Part shown: positions 41,686-50,860 of the stretch, one piece after another
How the letters are laid out: the number at the start of each line of letters is the position of its first letter
Numbering within the stretch: the stretch's first letter is position 1
DNA from: an uncultured Bacteroidales bacterium
GTDB lineage: Bacteria; Bacteroidota; Bacteroidia; Bacteroidales; ML635J-15
Assembly: GCA_937982115.1 (NCBI GenBank)
Contig: CALJNE010000013.1
Coordinates: 1-63,825, forward strand
DNA: 63,825 nt
Reading direction: 5' to 3'
The notes under the pieces: generated by a model
The model's database searches: none
Told to the model about the DNA's origin: nothing
What the model saw: the letters and a program-made list of their open reading frames with translations, nothing else
Program-made: the position numbers and the translations under genes

Positions 41686-42393
41686 ATGAAACAGGCTAAA
41701 ACTTACGTATTGACAAAAGAACTAACTCCATTAATGTTTAACGAGATTGCAGAAGAATACGATCGCCTTGATCGTAAACTTTCATTTGGGTTAGATCTAA
41801 CCTGGAGAAAAAAACTTACTCAATACATTAAAAATACTAACAAAAATTTTGAAATAGTTACTGATATTGCTTCCGGAACAGGCGATATGCTGTCAGAATT
41901 AAAAAAACTGAATGCAAAAAAATATGTTGCAATTGATCCTTCGGTGAATATGCTCAAAATCGCAAAAGCAAAAGTTCCGGATGCTGATTTTATTATTGCT
42001 AAAGCAGAACAAATCCCTTTACCAGAAAGCTTTACGGATTTAATTACAGTTGCTTTCGGGATCAGAAATTTCTCCGACATTAACCGAGCTTTTGATGAGT
42101 TTTATCGAATTTTGAAACCGGGAGGAAAACTTGCTATTATGGAATTCTCCGTTCCGAAGAACATTATTCCTGCACTTGGTTTTAAGTTTTATGTTAAATA
42201 TGTTATCCCGATTTTAGGATATATTCATACCGGAAATTATCAGGCATATAAATATCTTGCTGAATCAATATTTGATTTCTCCAAACGATACAACATCACT
42301 TCCATGTTGAGCGAACATAAGTTCAGAGATGTAAAAGTTCGTAATTTTATTTTCGGAGGTGTTAAAATATATTGCTGTTCCAAGAAAGAATAA
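41686..42393 (+). CDS. ubiE: Demethylmenaquinone methyltransferase
   Basis: A SAM-dependent methyltransferase of 235 residues (MenG/UbiE), performing the last step of menaquinone synthesis, as expected for a menaquinone-using Bacteroidota. Motifs: FNEIAEEYDRLDRKLSFGLD at the N-terminus, the SAM motif VTDIASGTGDMLSELKKL (about 58-75), AEQIPLPESFTDLITVAFGI with the family-specific FGIRN, and ILKPGGKLAIMEFSVPK. It ends the run that starts with the DUF349 gene (24 bases after yidC). Confidence 0.92.
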   Translation: MKQAKTYVLTKELTPLMFNEIAEEYDRLDRKLSFGLDLTWRKKLTQYIKNTNKNFEIVTDIASGTGDMLSELKKLNAKKYVAIDPSVNMLKIAKAKVPDADFIIAKAEQIPLPESFTDLITVAFGIRNFSDINRAFDEFYRILKPGGKLAIMEFSVPKNIIPALGFKFYVKYVIPILGYIHTGNYQAYKYLAESIFDFSKRYNITSMLSEHKFRDVKVRNFIFGGVKIYCCSKKE

Positions 42394-42443
42394 GGTTTAG
42401 AAAATTCCGCCTAAGTTCATTACATTCCTATTGCTCTAACGAG

Positions 42444-43520
42444 TTAAAAATCATAATAAACTTTTTTCTCCAGATCCTTAAGACTTTTGAATTTAACGGG
42501 AGGATTTAAATATTTTTCCATGAACTTATATGTGTTGAACCTGATTTCTCTTGAGAACTTTACATCCATTCTGTCGAAACTATGCCCACCTGGGAGATCC
42601 TGATAAATTTCATATTGAAATTCTTTGTTTTCTCTTTTTAAAGCCTCAATTAAACTCATAACCTCTTCGGCATAAACATCATCATCATTTGTATTTGTAT
42701 GAATAAGTAAGGGGGTTTTCAATTTATGAGCATTATATGCAGGCGATCTCTTTTTGTATTCTTCCGGATTTTCTTCAACAGTTTGTCCGATATGGTACTC
42801 CGCCGAAAAATATTTTTCATAATCTTTACCATGAATTTCCATTCGTTTTATTAAATCAGAAACAGGAACTCCGGCAAATCCGACTTTGTAATTTTCGGGA
42901 TACTCAAACAAACACATCAAAGCTATCAGCCCTCCATGACTCCAGCCGAAAATACCAACACGATCAGCATCAACAAATGGATAATTATCTACCATATACT
43001 GACGAGAAGCTTCAGCATCACCAATTTCGCTACCTCCGTAATCTATTTTTTCGTAAAAATCTTTACCATATCCTGTACTACCTCTATACTCAGGAGCCAC
43101 AACAACATATCCCTGTACAAGCAGTTCTTTTAAAATATGAACATAATAAGTACTAAAATTAGCATGAACACCTCCGTGAGGAAAAACAATCAAAGGATAT
43201 TTTTTCTTCAGATTTATATTTTTAGGGATGAATACATAAGCCCAAAATTTTACCGGATTAAAAGCCCCGAGTTTTTCGGGATTTTTTGATTTTGCAGGAG
43301 GTTCTCCATAAATGAAAACCTTATCAACAAATGCGATGTCTCCCAATCGAGTATAAAACAGTTGATCATCTATCATTTTCTCCAAAATATCAAAACGATG
43401 TTCATAATCATTAATTATTTTGTTGAGTTCGTCTATCCGAGATTTTAACACAGAATCGTTTTGTGCAATAATAAGATTGTTCAATAGAATAAAAATAAAA
43501 ACGGCAACAAAATTTTTCAT
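42444..43520 (-). CDS. Secreted S9-family prolyl oligopeptidase-like peptidase
   Basis: 358 residues with a signal peptide ending IIAQ (cleavage near residue 19-20). An alpha/beta hydrolase: oxyanion region VFPHGGVHAN, YRGSTGYGKDF typical of S9 enzymes, nucleophile GWSHGG (Ser194), an Asp in NTNDDDVY (about 279-281) and catalytic His313 in PGGHSF. There is no N-terminal beta-propeller, only about 100 residues before the hydrolase fold, so it is a compact S9-type enzyme or esterase rather than a full dipeptidyl peptidase. Convergent to the menaquinone methyltransferase gene and not clearly in an operon with clpX (44 bases between). Confidence 0.82.
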   Translation of the reverse strand: MKNFVAVFIFILLNNLIIAQNDSVLKSRIDELNKIINDYEHRFDILEKMIDDQLFYTRLGDIAFVDKVFIYGEPPAKSKNPEKLGAFNPVKFWAYVFIPKNINLKKKYPLIVFPHGGVHANFSTYYVHILKELLVQGYVVVAPEYRGSTGYGKDFYEKIDYGGSEIGDAEASRQYMVDNYPFVDADRVGIFGWSHGGLIALMCLFEYPENYKVGFAGVPVSDLIKRMEIHGKDYEKYFSAEYHIGQTVEENPEEYKKRSPAYNAHKLKTPLLIHTNTNDDDVYAEEVMSLIEALKRENKEFQYEIYQDLPGGHSFDRMDVKFSREIRFNTYKFMEKYLNPPVKFKSLKDLEKKVYYDF

Positions 43521-43564
43521 ACGATTAAATTTTATTGCCGTAAATATAATGCTTTAAAAATTAA

Positions 43565-44779
43565 CTATCCGGCGTTTTTGAATTTTAAAACAGAATTTAT
43601 ATTCATTTTTTGTTGAGCATAATCTTTATCAACAACAAATTCTTCAACCTTTTTTGAAGGCATTTCGAACATTGCTTCGAGCATAATAGATTCGCAAATA
43701 GCTCTAAGCCCTCGAGCTCCAAGTTTAAAATTTACAGCCTGATCAACGATAAAATCCAATGCGTCATCAGTAAAGCTTAGTTTGATATTATCCATCTGGA
43801 ACAGCTTGATGTATTGTTTTATTATTGAGTTTTTCGGTTCTATCAAAATTCTTCGTAAAGCTGTTCTATCGAGTGGATTCAGATAAGCCAGAATCGGTAA
43901 TCTGCCAACAATTTCCGGAATAAGTCCGAATTTCCTTAAATCATCGGGAAGAACATATTGAAGTAAATTATTTTTATCAATCTGTTCAGATTTTTTGTGA
44001 GCACCATAACCAACAATCTGAGTATTAAGACGTTTTGCTATGATTCTATCAATGCCTTCAAAAGCACCGCCACAAATAAAAAGTATGTTTTTAGTATCAA
44101 CGGCAATCATTCGTTGTTCGGGATGTTTTCTGCCACCTTGGGGCGGAACGTTGACAATTGAACCTTCCAACAATTTCAACAATCCCTGCTGAACGCCTTC
44201 GCCTGATACATCTCTTGTGATACTCGGGTTATCGGATTTTCTGGCAATTTTATCAATTTCATCAATAAATACTATACCTCGTTCGGCAGCTTTAACATCA
44301 TAATCAGCATCCTGCAGCAGGCGAACAAGCAAACTTTCGACATCCTCACCAACATAACCGGCTTCTGTTAAAACTGTTGCATCAACAATCGCAAAAGGAA
44401 CATTTAACATTTTAGCAATAGTACGAGCCAACAGAGTTTTTCCTGTTCCGGTTTCTCCCACCATGATGATATTGGATTTTTCTATTTCAACATCATCTGT
44501 GTCGGGTTGCAAGATTCTTTTATAATGGTTATAAACAGCTACAGAAAGAACTTTTTTGGCATATTCCTGACCAATAACATATTGATCGAGAAATTTTTTT
44601 ATTTGAATAGGTTTTTGAAGTTTTATAGCTTTATCTCCTGATTTAGAGTTACGTTTTTTTTCTTCTTTAAGAATTTCGTATCCTCTTTCAATACAATCAC
44701 TGCAAACGTTTCCTGAAACACCTGAAAACATTAAATCAACTTCATTCCCATGTCTGCCACATAGAGAACATTTATTCAT
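43565..44779 (-). CDS. clpX: ClpXP ATPase subunit ClpX
   Basis: AAA+ unfoldase feeding ClpP. 404 residues. N-terminal zinc finger with C4, C7, C26 and C29 (CSLCGRHG ... [10 protein letters not shown]). AAA+ domain: Walker [14 protein letters not shown], Walker [13 protein letters not shown], pore loop AGYVGED (a GYVG loop), sensor [13 protein letters not shown], and the small domain [15 protein letters not shown]. Length is typical. It follows clpP by 36 bases, so clpP-clpX is an operon. Confidence 0.97.
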   Translation of the reverse strand: MNKCSLCGRHGNEVDLMFSGVSGNVCSDCIERGYEILKEEKKRNSKSGDKAIKLQKPIQIKKFLDQYVIGQEYAKKVLSVAVYNHYKRILQPDTDDVEIEKSNIIMVGETGTGKTLLARTIAKMLNVPFAIVDATVLTEAGYVGEDVESLLVRLLQDADYDVKAAERGIVFIDEIDKIARKSDNPSITRDVSGEGVQQGLLKLLEGSIVNVPPQGGRKHPEQRMIAVDTKNILFICGGAFEGIDRIIAKRLNTQIVGYGAHKKSEQIDKNNLLQYVLPDDLRKFGLIPEIVGRLPILAYLNPLDRTALRRILIEPKNSIIKQYIKLFQMDNIKLSFTDDALDFIVDQAVNFKLGARGLRAICESIMLEAMFEMPSKKVEEFVVDKDYAQQKMNINSVLKFKNAG

Positions 44780-44815
44780 ATTATATAGTTTTTAATTTAA
44801 TTTTCGGGTAAAAAA

Positions 44816-45502
44816 TTATTTATGACTTGATTCTCTGAAAAGAATTTCATCAATCATGCCATAAGCTTTTGCTTCTTCGGCAGTCATCCAGTAATCACGG
44901 TCAGAATCTTTTTCAACTTTATCGAATGGATTTCCGGAATGATATGAAATTATTTCATAAAGTTCATTTCTAAGTTTTATTATTTCGCGGGTAGTAATTT
45001 CAATATCCGCAGCTTGTCCTTGAACACCTCCCATAGGTTGATGAATCATTACACGTGAATGTTTTAATGCAGAACGCTTACCTTTTGTTCCGGCACATAA
45101 CAGAACAGCTCCCATAGATGCTGCCATACCTGTACAAATTGTAGCAACATCGCTGCTAATATATTGCATTGTGTCGTAAATTCCCAAACCGGCATAAACC
45201 GAACCTCCGGGCGTATTCAAATAAATCTGAATATCTTTGTTGGGATCTGTGCTTTCTAAAAATAAAAGTTGAGCTTGAATAATATTGGCAACATAATCAT
45301 CTATCGGAAGACCAAGAAAAATAATTCTATCCATCATCAACCTCGAAAAAACATCCATTGTTGCAATATTCAACGAGCGTTCTTCGATAATGGTCGGTGA
45401 TATATAATTATTATAAATGCTGGTATATTGGTCAAACACCAAACTATTTATTCCCATTTGACGAGTAGCAAATTTTCTGAATTCATTTTTGTCCATATTC
45501 AT
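44816..45502 (-). CDS. clpP: ATP-dependent Clp protease proteolytic subunit
   Basis: Serine protease barrel of the ClpXP complex. 228 residues (or 226 if the second ATG at 45496 is used). Catalytic residues visible: Ser129 in CTGMAASMGAV, His154 in SRVMIHQPMGG, and an Asp around 201-203 in KDSDRDYWM; EIIKLRNELYEIISYHSG is the handle region. The N-terminal propeptide-like stretch is about 33 residues before the ISPTIIEER start that corresponds to mature ClpP. Operon with clpX; a -7 element lies 17 bases upstream. Confidence 0.97.
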   Translation of the reverse strand: MNMDKNEFRKFATRQMGINSLVFDQYTSIYNNYISPTIIEERSLNIATMDVFSRLMMDRIIFLGLPIDDYVANIIQAQLLFLESTDPNKDIQIYLNTPGGSVYAGLGIYDTMQYISSDVATICTGMAASMGAVLLCAGTKGKRSALKHSRVMIHQPMGGVQGQAADIEITTREIIKLRNELYEIISYHSGNPFDKVEKDSDRDYWMTAEEAKAYGMIDEILFRESSHK

Positions 45503-45518
45503 TTTTTTTATTCGACCA

Positions 45519-45526
45519 CAAAGTTA
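45519..45526 (-). promoter_or_regulatory. Candidate -7 element of the clpP-clpX operon
   Basis: TAACTTTG on the minus strand, exact TAnnTTTG, 17 bases before the clpP ATG; a weak TTTA occurs about 20 bases further upstream. It is a single element match only. Confidence 0.35.
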
Positions 45527-45737
45527 ATAATTTTTAAGTTTCTACATAAACATAAAAATCTTTTTAAATGTTTTTGCTTTAATCAATTAAACCTTTAAAT
45601 AAAAAATTTTTTATTACAAATACTGATCAGATTGTTTATAGTATAAATTTTTTATTTTTCTAATAAACTTTCCAAAAATTTTAACATATTTGTATATTGT
45701 TCAATATTGAGTTTTTTAATTTTCAAAAAATGTCGTT

Positions 45738-47672
45738 ATGAAACAGTTGTTTTTAGTTTTTCTGATTTTATGTTTTCTTAATGGATTATCACAAAATTAT
45801 TTACCTATAGGCTATCTTGATTATGTTGATACGAATGGAGGATATGGATGGGCTTATGACGCAGACGCGGGTACCAATCCTATAGATGTTCATATATACA
45901 TAGACGGAAGATTTTATATGGCAGTTACAGCAAATCAGGAACGTCCGGATTTAGTTGCAGCTAACATAGCTCCAGACCCTTATCACGGATTTTCATTTGT
46001 ATTTTCAGGTATAGACATAAACTTGCGTCATGAGATAACTGTCTATGCTATTAATTATGGTGGTGGGCCTAACCCTACTCTTTCAAATACACCTAACTTT
46101 TTTGGAACATACTACTCCGGTGATGCAAGCATAAGTAATCAGGCAGGACCTTCACAGATAACCATAACTACAACAAATAGGCTTGCAGGAGCAATACATT
46201 CTTTAACCTGGAATGGAGTAGAGTTTATTGATAGCTATGATCACGGTCGTCAGCTCCAATCTGCCACATCATACAATAATTGGGGAGAATGTTTTAATCC
46301 AACTGAAGCAGGTTGTGCTCAGGATGACACAGGTCCAACAAGCACTAGTTTGTTGATGTATCAATATGCAGAAGGTAACTACATGGAAACCCAAACTTTG
46401 CCTGCCTACTGGACACAACCCGGACATGTATCACCACAATGTGGAACAACATTAAATACAACTCCCCGATCTTCACATTATTTCAGAAAAAAAATAACTA
46501 TTGGAATGCCAGGAATTCAACATGTTATTAAATATTATACAGAGTTTGAAATCCCTGAATCAGATTATTTCGAAAGTGGAGTTTTTGAAGTCCTAACCGG
46601 ATACATGCCTTCAGATTTTTCAGAATTTTACACCTATAATCCTGCAACACAAGTTTTAACACCTCTATCCGACACACCTGGAGAACAGTCGCTTCCAATT
46701 ATTTTTTCTAAACCAAATCATCTTTATGCTATGGGAATTTATTCTCCCGATTTACCTCAACCAAATTGGAACTGGGTAGGATACGGAAGATTTCGTTTCC
46801 CGAGTTGCGTTAAATGGAACAGCGTTTTTAGAGAGGCTCCTGTAACACATGGAATTTACAAATACAGATGTTTTGTTATTGTTGGATCCTTGGATAACGT
46901 TAAGGTTTCAATGAATCAATTGTTTAACTATTTTAAACCAACAGCTAATTTTGACGCAACATCTGTATGTATTGGTAATCCAACCATTTTTACTGATCTT
47001 AGCACAGGAATTACAGAAGAAAGTTTGTATTTCTGGGATATTAACAATGACGGAAGCATTGACTACACGACCCAAGGAAATTTTTCGCATACTTTTGATG
47101 TTCCGGGAACTTATCAAGTAAAACTTAGAATCGTGAATGGAGTCGCTCCTCAACATCAAAGTGAAATCGTTAAAAATATTCAAGTATTTGAAAATCCAAC
47201 TGCTAATATTGAATTAGAGGAAAATGAAATTTGTCAGGGCGAAAGCATTGATTTAGTTGCATATCCTTCGGGCGGAACTTTCTCCGGCACAGGGGTTTCT
47301 GGTAATATCTTTAATTCTCAAGGTTTAACTCAGGGACAGTACGTAATAAATTATATATATACAGACCAAAATCAATGCTCTGCCTCGGATATTGCTTATA
47401 TAAACGTGCTTGACTGTACGAATTCTTATTTTAATGATAAGCTTTCCATTTCATTCAATAACCCAGTAAATAAGAATTTGATTATCAATAATCTGAATGA
47501 AAATTCAGAAATTATTATCTCCGATATTTCCGGCAAAATTCTCTTTAAAACCATATCAAAATCCAGTCAGGAAATCTTAGATTTGACAAATTTAAACAAT
47601 GGGTTGTACAGTCTAAAAATTAATCAAAACCAGAACAGTAAAAATTTTAAAATTCTGATTATTAATGATTAA
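45738..47672 (+). CDS. T9SS cargo protein with PKD domain
   Basis: 644 residues. Signal peptide ending GLSQ (residue 19). N-terminal domain (about 20-115): GYLDYVDTNGGYGWAYDADA and PIDVHIYIDGRFY, a beta-sandwich seen in other Bacteroidota surface proteins. Middle (about 120-390): Trp/Tyr-rich, beta-sheet-like, with no motif I can assign. Then a PKD domain (TIFTDLSTGI, SLYFWDINNDGSIDYTT, HTFDVPGTYQVKLRI), an Ig-like segment, and a type A sorting domain (LNENSEIIISDISGKILFKT, LDLTNLNNGLYSLKINQ). Exported by T9SS, probably surface-bound; function unknown. It stands alone, with a repeat block downstream. Confidence 0.82.
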   Translation: MKQLFLVFLILCFLNGLSQNYLPIGYLDYVDTNGGYGWAYDADAGTNPIDVHIYIDGRFYMAVTANQERPDLVAANIAPDPYHGFSFVFSGIDINLRHEITVYAINYGGGPNPTLSNTPNFFGTYYSGDASISNQAGPSQITITTTNRLAGAIHSLTWNGVEFIDSYDHGRQLQSATSYNNWGECFNPTEAGCAQDDTGPTSTSLLMYQYAEGNYMETQTLPAYWTQPGHVSPQCGTTLNTTPRSSHYFRKKITIGMPGIQHVIKYYTEFEIPESDYFESGVFEVLTGYMPSDFSEFYTYNPATQVLTPLSDTPGEQSLPIIFSKPNHLYAMGIYSPDLPQPNWNWVGYGRFRFPSCVKWNSVFREAPVTHGIYKYRCFVIVGSLDNVKVSMNQLFNYFKPTANFDATSVCIGNPTIFTDLSTGITEESLYFWDINNDGSIDYTTQGNFSHTFDVPGTYQVKLRIVNGVAPQHQSEIVKNIQVFENPTANIELEENEICQGESIDLVAYPSGGTFSGTGVSGNIFNSQGLTQGQYVINYIYTDQNQCSASDIAYINVLDCTNSYFNDKLSISFNNPVNKNLIINNLNENSEIIISDISGKILFKTISKSSQEILDLTNLNNGLYSLKINQNQNSKNFKILIIND

Positions 47673-47689
47673 AAATAAGTAATGTTTGT

Positions 47690-48300
47690 TTTTTCAGAAA
47701 TAATAGTTTTTTACAAGAATTTTCATATAAAAGGACAAAAAATTACTTTCATTTCAAAAATCTAATTTTTAGATGCTAATTTGCACCTCCGTAAAAATCG
47801 TAACAACATTATTTTTATTAAGAACAACAAAAAGCAGTTTTCCTCTATGCTAAAATCTCCACTTCCATCCTTGAAATTATTCTTGATAGATAAAATTCAA
47901 TAATAAAATTTTGAATATAAACCTGCAGAAAAGTAACAAATCCTTATCAATCATATTTTTCACTTCAAAGGTCTTTTCTCAAAAACTCTTAACAACATTA
48001 TTTTTGACATAAACACATAAGTAAAATCCTAACAAACTCCACCCACAAACATTCTCTTTTCCTCTTGTCCGTTATGTTATAGAAACTTGTCAACACATCT
48101 TCAAAATAATTTATAAAAAAATACCTCCTTACAAAAAATTCATTCTGCAAATGCACATTTATTTATTTAAGTGTAATTCAACAACATTTTTTTTAATAAA
48201 AACATCTTATTAGTTTCACAAACAACTAAAACTTTAGCCTCAAGCCTAACTTTCATCTCACAAAATTCATTTATCGCAATATTTTTATTCAATTTAGTTT
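47690..48300. repeat. Decayed tandem repeat block, copy 2
   Basis: The 681-base spacer between the T9SS cargo and the aldolase gene has no gene. It holds several diverged units with CAACAACATT-type cores followed by T/A runs. AACAAC cores at 47802, 47991 and 48180 are exactly 189 bases apart; intervening weaker units lie near 47894 (ATTTTGAATATAAA) and 48091 (CAACACATCTTCAAAATAA), suggesting a basic unit of about 94 bases grouped in pairs. The right part (48044-48222) matches the left edge of the window. No open frame is conserved between copies. Confidence 0.6.
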
Positions 48301-48353
48301 TTAGTTTGCCAATATTTTATAATTTTGATGTATAAATTAAAAAAGCATTGATT

Positions 48354-49433
48354 ATGGCACAAAAACTATTAGACTTAATTCAACCCGGGGTTATTACAGG
48401 TGATGATGTACAAATTGTTTTCAATCATGCTAAAGAAAACAATTATGCAATTCCTGCAATAAATGTTATTGGAACCAATTCAATAAATGCAGTTTTAGAA
48501 GCTGCCCGAGATGTAAAATCTCCTGTAATTATTCAGTTATCGAATGGTGGAGCTGCATTTTATGCCGGCAAAGGATTATCAAACGAAAATGAAGAAGCTG
48601 CCATAACAGGAGCTCTTTGTGCAGCTCAGCATGTTCATCAGCTTGCAGAATTATACGGCATCCCGGTAATATTACACACAGATCATGCCGCTAAAAAACT
48701 TTTACCATGGGTAGATGGTATGCTCGATGCAGGAGAAGATTTTTTTGAAATGTTCGGGTCGCCGCTTTTCAGTTCACACATGCTTGATTTTTCGGAAGAA
48801 CCTTTGCATGAAAACATTGAATTATGTAAAAAGTATCTCGAAAGAATGTCAAAAATCGGAATGACTCTGGAAATTGAGCTTGGAGTAACCGGTGGCGAAG
48901 AAGATGGCGTTGATAATACCGGTATTGATAACTCCAGACTTTATACTCAGCCTGAAGATGTTGCTTATGCTTATGAAGAATTATCAAAAATAAGTGATAA
49001 ATTTACAATTGCTGCTTCATTTGGTAACGTACACGGAGTTTACAAACCCGGAAACGTAATTTTACAACCAAAAATTTTAAAGAACTCACAAGAATACATA
49101 CAAAAGAAATTTAATACGAATAACAATCCCGTAAATTTTGTTTTCCACGGAGGGTCGGGGTCGAGCATTGAAGAAATTCGTGAGGCAATTTCATATGGTG
49201 TTATCAAAATGAACATTGACACCGATACTCAATGGGCTTTCTGGGATGGTATTCGCAAATACTATATTAAAAACGAAGGATATCTGCAATCACAAATTGG
49301 CAATCCCGAAGGTGAAGACAAACCAAATAAAAAGAAATATGACCCTCGTGTTTGGTTACGCGAAGGCGAAAAATCTATGATTGAAAGAATAAAAACGGCA
49401 TTTAGCGACTTAAACTGTGTGAATGTTTTATAA
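48354..49433 (+). CDS. fbaA: Class II fructose-bisphosphate aldolase
   Basis: Zinc-dependent aldolase of glycolysis/gluconeogenesis (fructose 1,6-bisphosphate to dihydroxyacetone phosphate and glyceraldehyde 3-phosphate). About 359 residues, the long FbaA/class IIA form. Landmarks: VILHTDHAAKKLLPW (catalytic Asp and zinc His), EIELGVTGGEEDGVDN, AASFGNVHGVYKPGNV (zinc His), VFHGGSGSSIEEI (zinc His) and KMNIDTDTQWAFWDGI. The ATG at 48354 is used; the TTG two codons earlier gives no extra homology. Single-gene unit between the repeat block and the transporter genes. Confidence 0.95.
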   Translation: MAQKLLDLIQPGVITGDDVQIVFNHAKENNYAIPAINVIGTNSINAVLEAARDVKSPVIIQLSNGGAAFYAGKGLSNENEEAAITGALCAAQHVHQLAELYGIPVILHTDHAAKKLLPWVDGMLDAGEDFFEMFGSPLFSSHMLDFSEEPLHENIELCKKYLERMSKIGMTLEIELGVTGGEEDGVDNTGIDNSRLYTQPEDVAYAYEELSKISDKFTIAASFGNVHGVYKPGNVILQPKILKNSQEYIQKKFNTNNNPVNFVFHGGSGSSIEEIREAISYGVIKMNIDTDTQWAFWDGIRKYYIKNEGYLQSQIGNPEGEDKPNKKKYDPRVWLREGEKSMIERIKTAFSDLNCVNVL

Positions 49434-49490
49434 AAACAAAACTTTCATTTTTATAGTATAGATTAAATAGATTAATCAAAATTTTAAGCT

Positions 49491-50849
49491 ATGAGCTTAA
49501 CCAATAGAGATGGTTTTTCGGGTAAATTTGGAGTTATTGCTGCTGCAGCGGGGTCAGCGGTTGGTTTGGGGAATATTTGGAGGTTTCCTTATGTTACCGG
49601 AGAAAATGGCGGCGGAGCATTCCTATTGATTTATCTTTTAGCTGTAGTTTTACTTGGAATTCCTGTAATTTTATCGGAATTTGTGATTGGAAGGAAATCA
49701 CAAGCCAATGCTCTTGGAGCTTTTCGCAAATTGTCGCCCGGAAAACCATGGTGGTTAATCGGACTTATGGGAATAGTTGCGGCATTTGTTATTTTATCGT
49801 TTTACAGTACTGTTGCAGGATGGACACTTGAATATATTGTTCAAGCAATCACAGGCGGATTTCATAATAAATCATCTGCTGAATTGGCAGCTGATTTTAA
49901 TAATTTTACAGCCTCATCATTTCGTCCTTTATTATGGCAATTAATTTTTATGTTGTTCACAGCATGGATTGTTTTTGCGGGAATTCAAAAAGGAATTGAA
50001 AAATACACTAAAATTCTTATGCCACTACTTTTAATTATGATTATTGTAGTTTGCATAAGAAGTCTAAGTCTTGACGGAAGCTACGAAGGTGTAAAATTTC
50101 TTTTTAAACCTGATTTCAGTAAAATTACAATTCAAACTGTATTATTAGCTCTTGGTCAAGCTGCTTTTTCTCTAAGCATAGGAATGGGAGCTTTAATCAC
50201 TTATGGGTCTTACATTCCTAAAGATACTCCCATGTTGCGAGTTTCAACCGAAGTTGCTTTTGCAGATACACTTATCGCTGTATTAGCAGGAGTAATGATA
50301 TTCCCGGCTTTGTTTGCTCTTGGAGAATCTCCCGCAGGAGGACCGGGACTTGTTTTTATTACTCTTCCCAAACTTTTCGAAGCAATGCCAGCCGGCGAAT
50401 TTTTTGCTGTAATATTTTTTGTACTGCTTGCTGTTGCTGCTCTTACGAGTACAATTTCAGTTCTTGAAGTCGTTGTTGCATATTTGGCTGAGGAAAAAAA
50501 GATGTCTCGCAAAAAAGCAACAGTAATTGGAACAATTTCAATAAGTATAATTGGAGTATTATGTACACTAAGCTTCGGACCTTTAAAAGATTTTAAGATT
50601 TTTGAAAAAACTGTTTTTGATTTAATGAACTACATTTCTGCAAATATTCTTTTAACATTTGGAGCTCTGTTCATTGTTATTTACACAGGTTGGATACTGA
50701 AAAAACAATCTTTTTTTGAAGAAATTAAAATATCTGAAAAAATTCATCCAATTCTCGCAAATATCTTATTATTTCTAATTAAATACTTTGCCCCTATTGC
50801 CATTGGAACTATCGCCATTGGAGCATTTTTCATCGAAGGACTAACTTAA
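49491..50849 (+). CDS. Sodium-dependent transporter, NSS (SNF) family
   Basis: 452 residues, 11-12 membrane helices. The first helix has SAVGLGNIWRFPYVTGENGG, the Na+-binding unwound region of the neurotransmitter:sodium symporter family, and LGQAAFSLSIGMGALITYGS is the second Na+/substrate helix; EVVVAYLAEEK follows. Members take up amino acids (often Trp, Tyr or Leu) with Na+; the substrate here is not determined. 12 bases before the AGCS transporter, so likely co-transcribed. Confidence 0.9.
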   Translation: MSLTNRDGFSGKFGVIAAAAGSAVGLGNIWRFPYVTGENGGGAFLLIYLLAVVLLGIPVILSEFVIGRKSQANALGAFRKLSPGKPWWLIGLMGIVAAFVILSFYSTVAGWTLEYIVQAITGGFHNKSSAELAADFNNFTASSFRPLLWQLIFMLFTAWIVFAGIQKGIEKYTKILMPLLLIMIIVVCIRSLSLDGSYEGVKFLFKPDFSKITIQTVLLALGQAAFSLSIGMGALITYGSYIPKDTPMLRVSTEVAFADTLIAVLAGVMIFPALFALGESPAGGPGLVFITLPKLFEAMPAGEFFAVIFFVLLAVAALTSTISVLEVVVAYLAEEKKMSRKKATVIGTISISIIGVLCTLSFGPLKDFKIFEKTVFDLMNYISANILLTFGALFIVIYTGWILKKQSFFEEIKISEKIHPILANILLFLIKYFAPIAIGTIAIGAFFIEGLT

Positions 50850-50860
50850 AATATTAAAAA

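Noticed and set aside
42737-43156. 139-codon plus-strand open frame opposite the S9 peptidase
   Set aside because: The S9 frame has a complete catalytic triad; this one has no recognisable features.
47801-48220. CRISPR-like array
   Set aside because: Units are degenerate, far longer apart (about 94 or 189 bases) than CRISPR repeats and spacers, and no cas gene is nearby.
48305-48327. Promoter of the aldolase gene (TTTG ... TAATTTTG)
   Set aside because: The two elements are only 11 bases apart, much shorter than the 17-21 seen at other promoters here.
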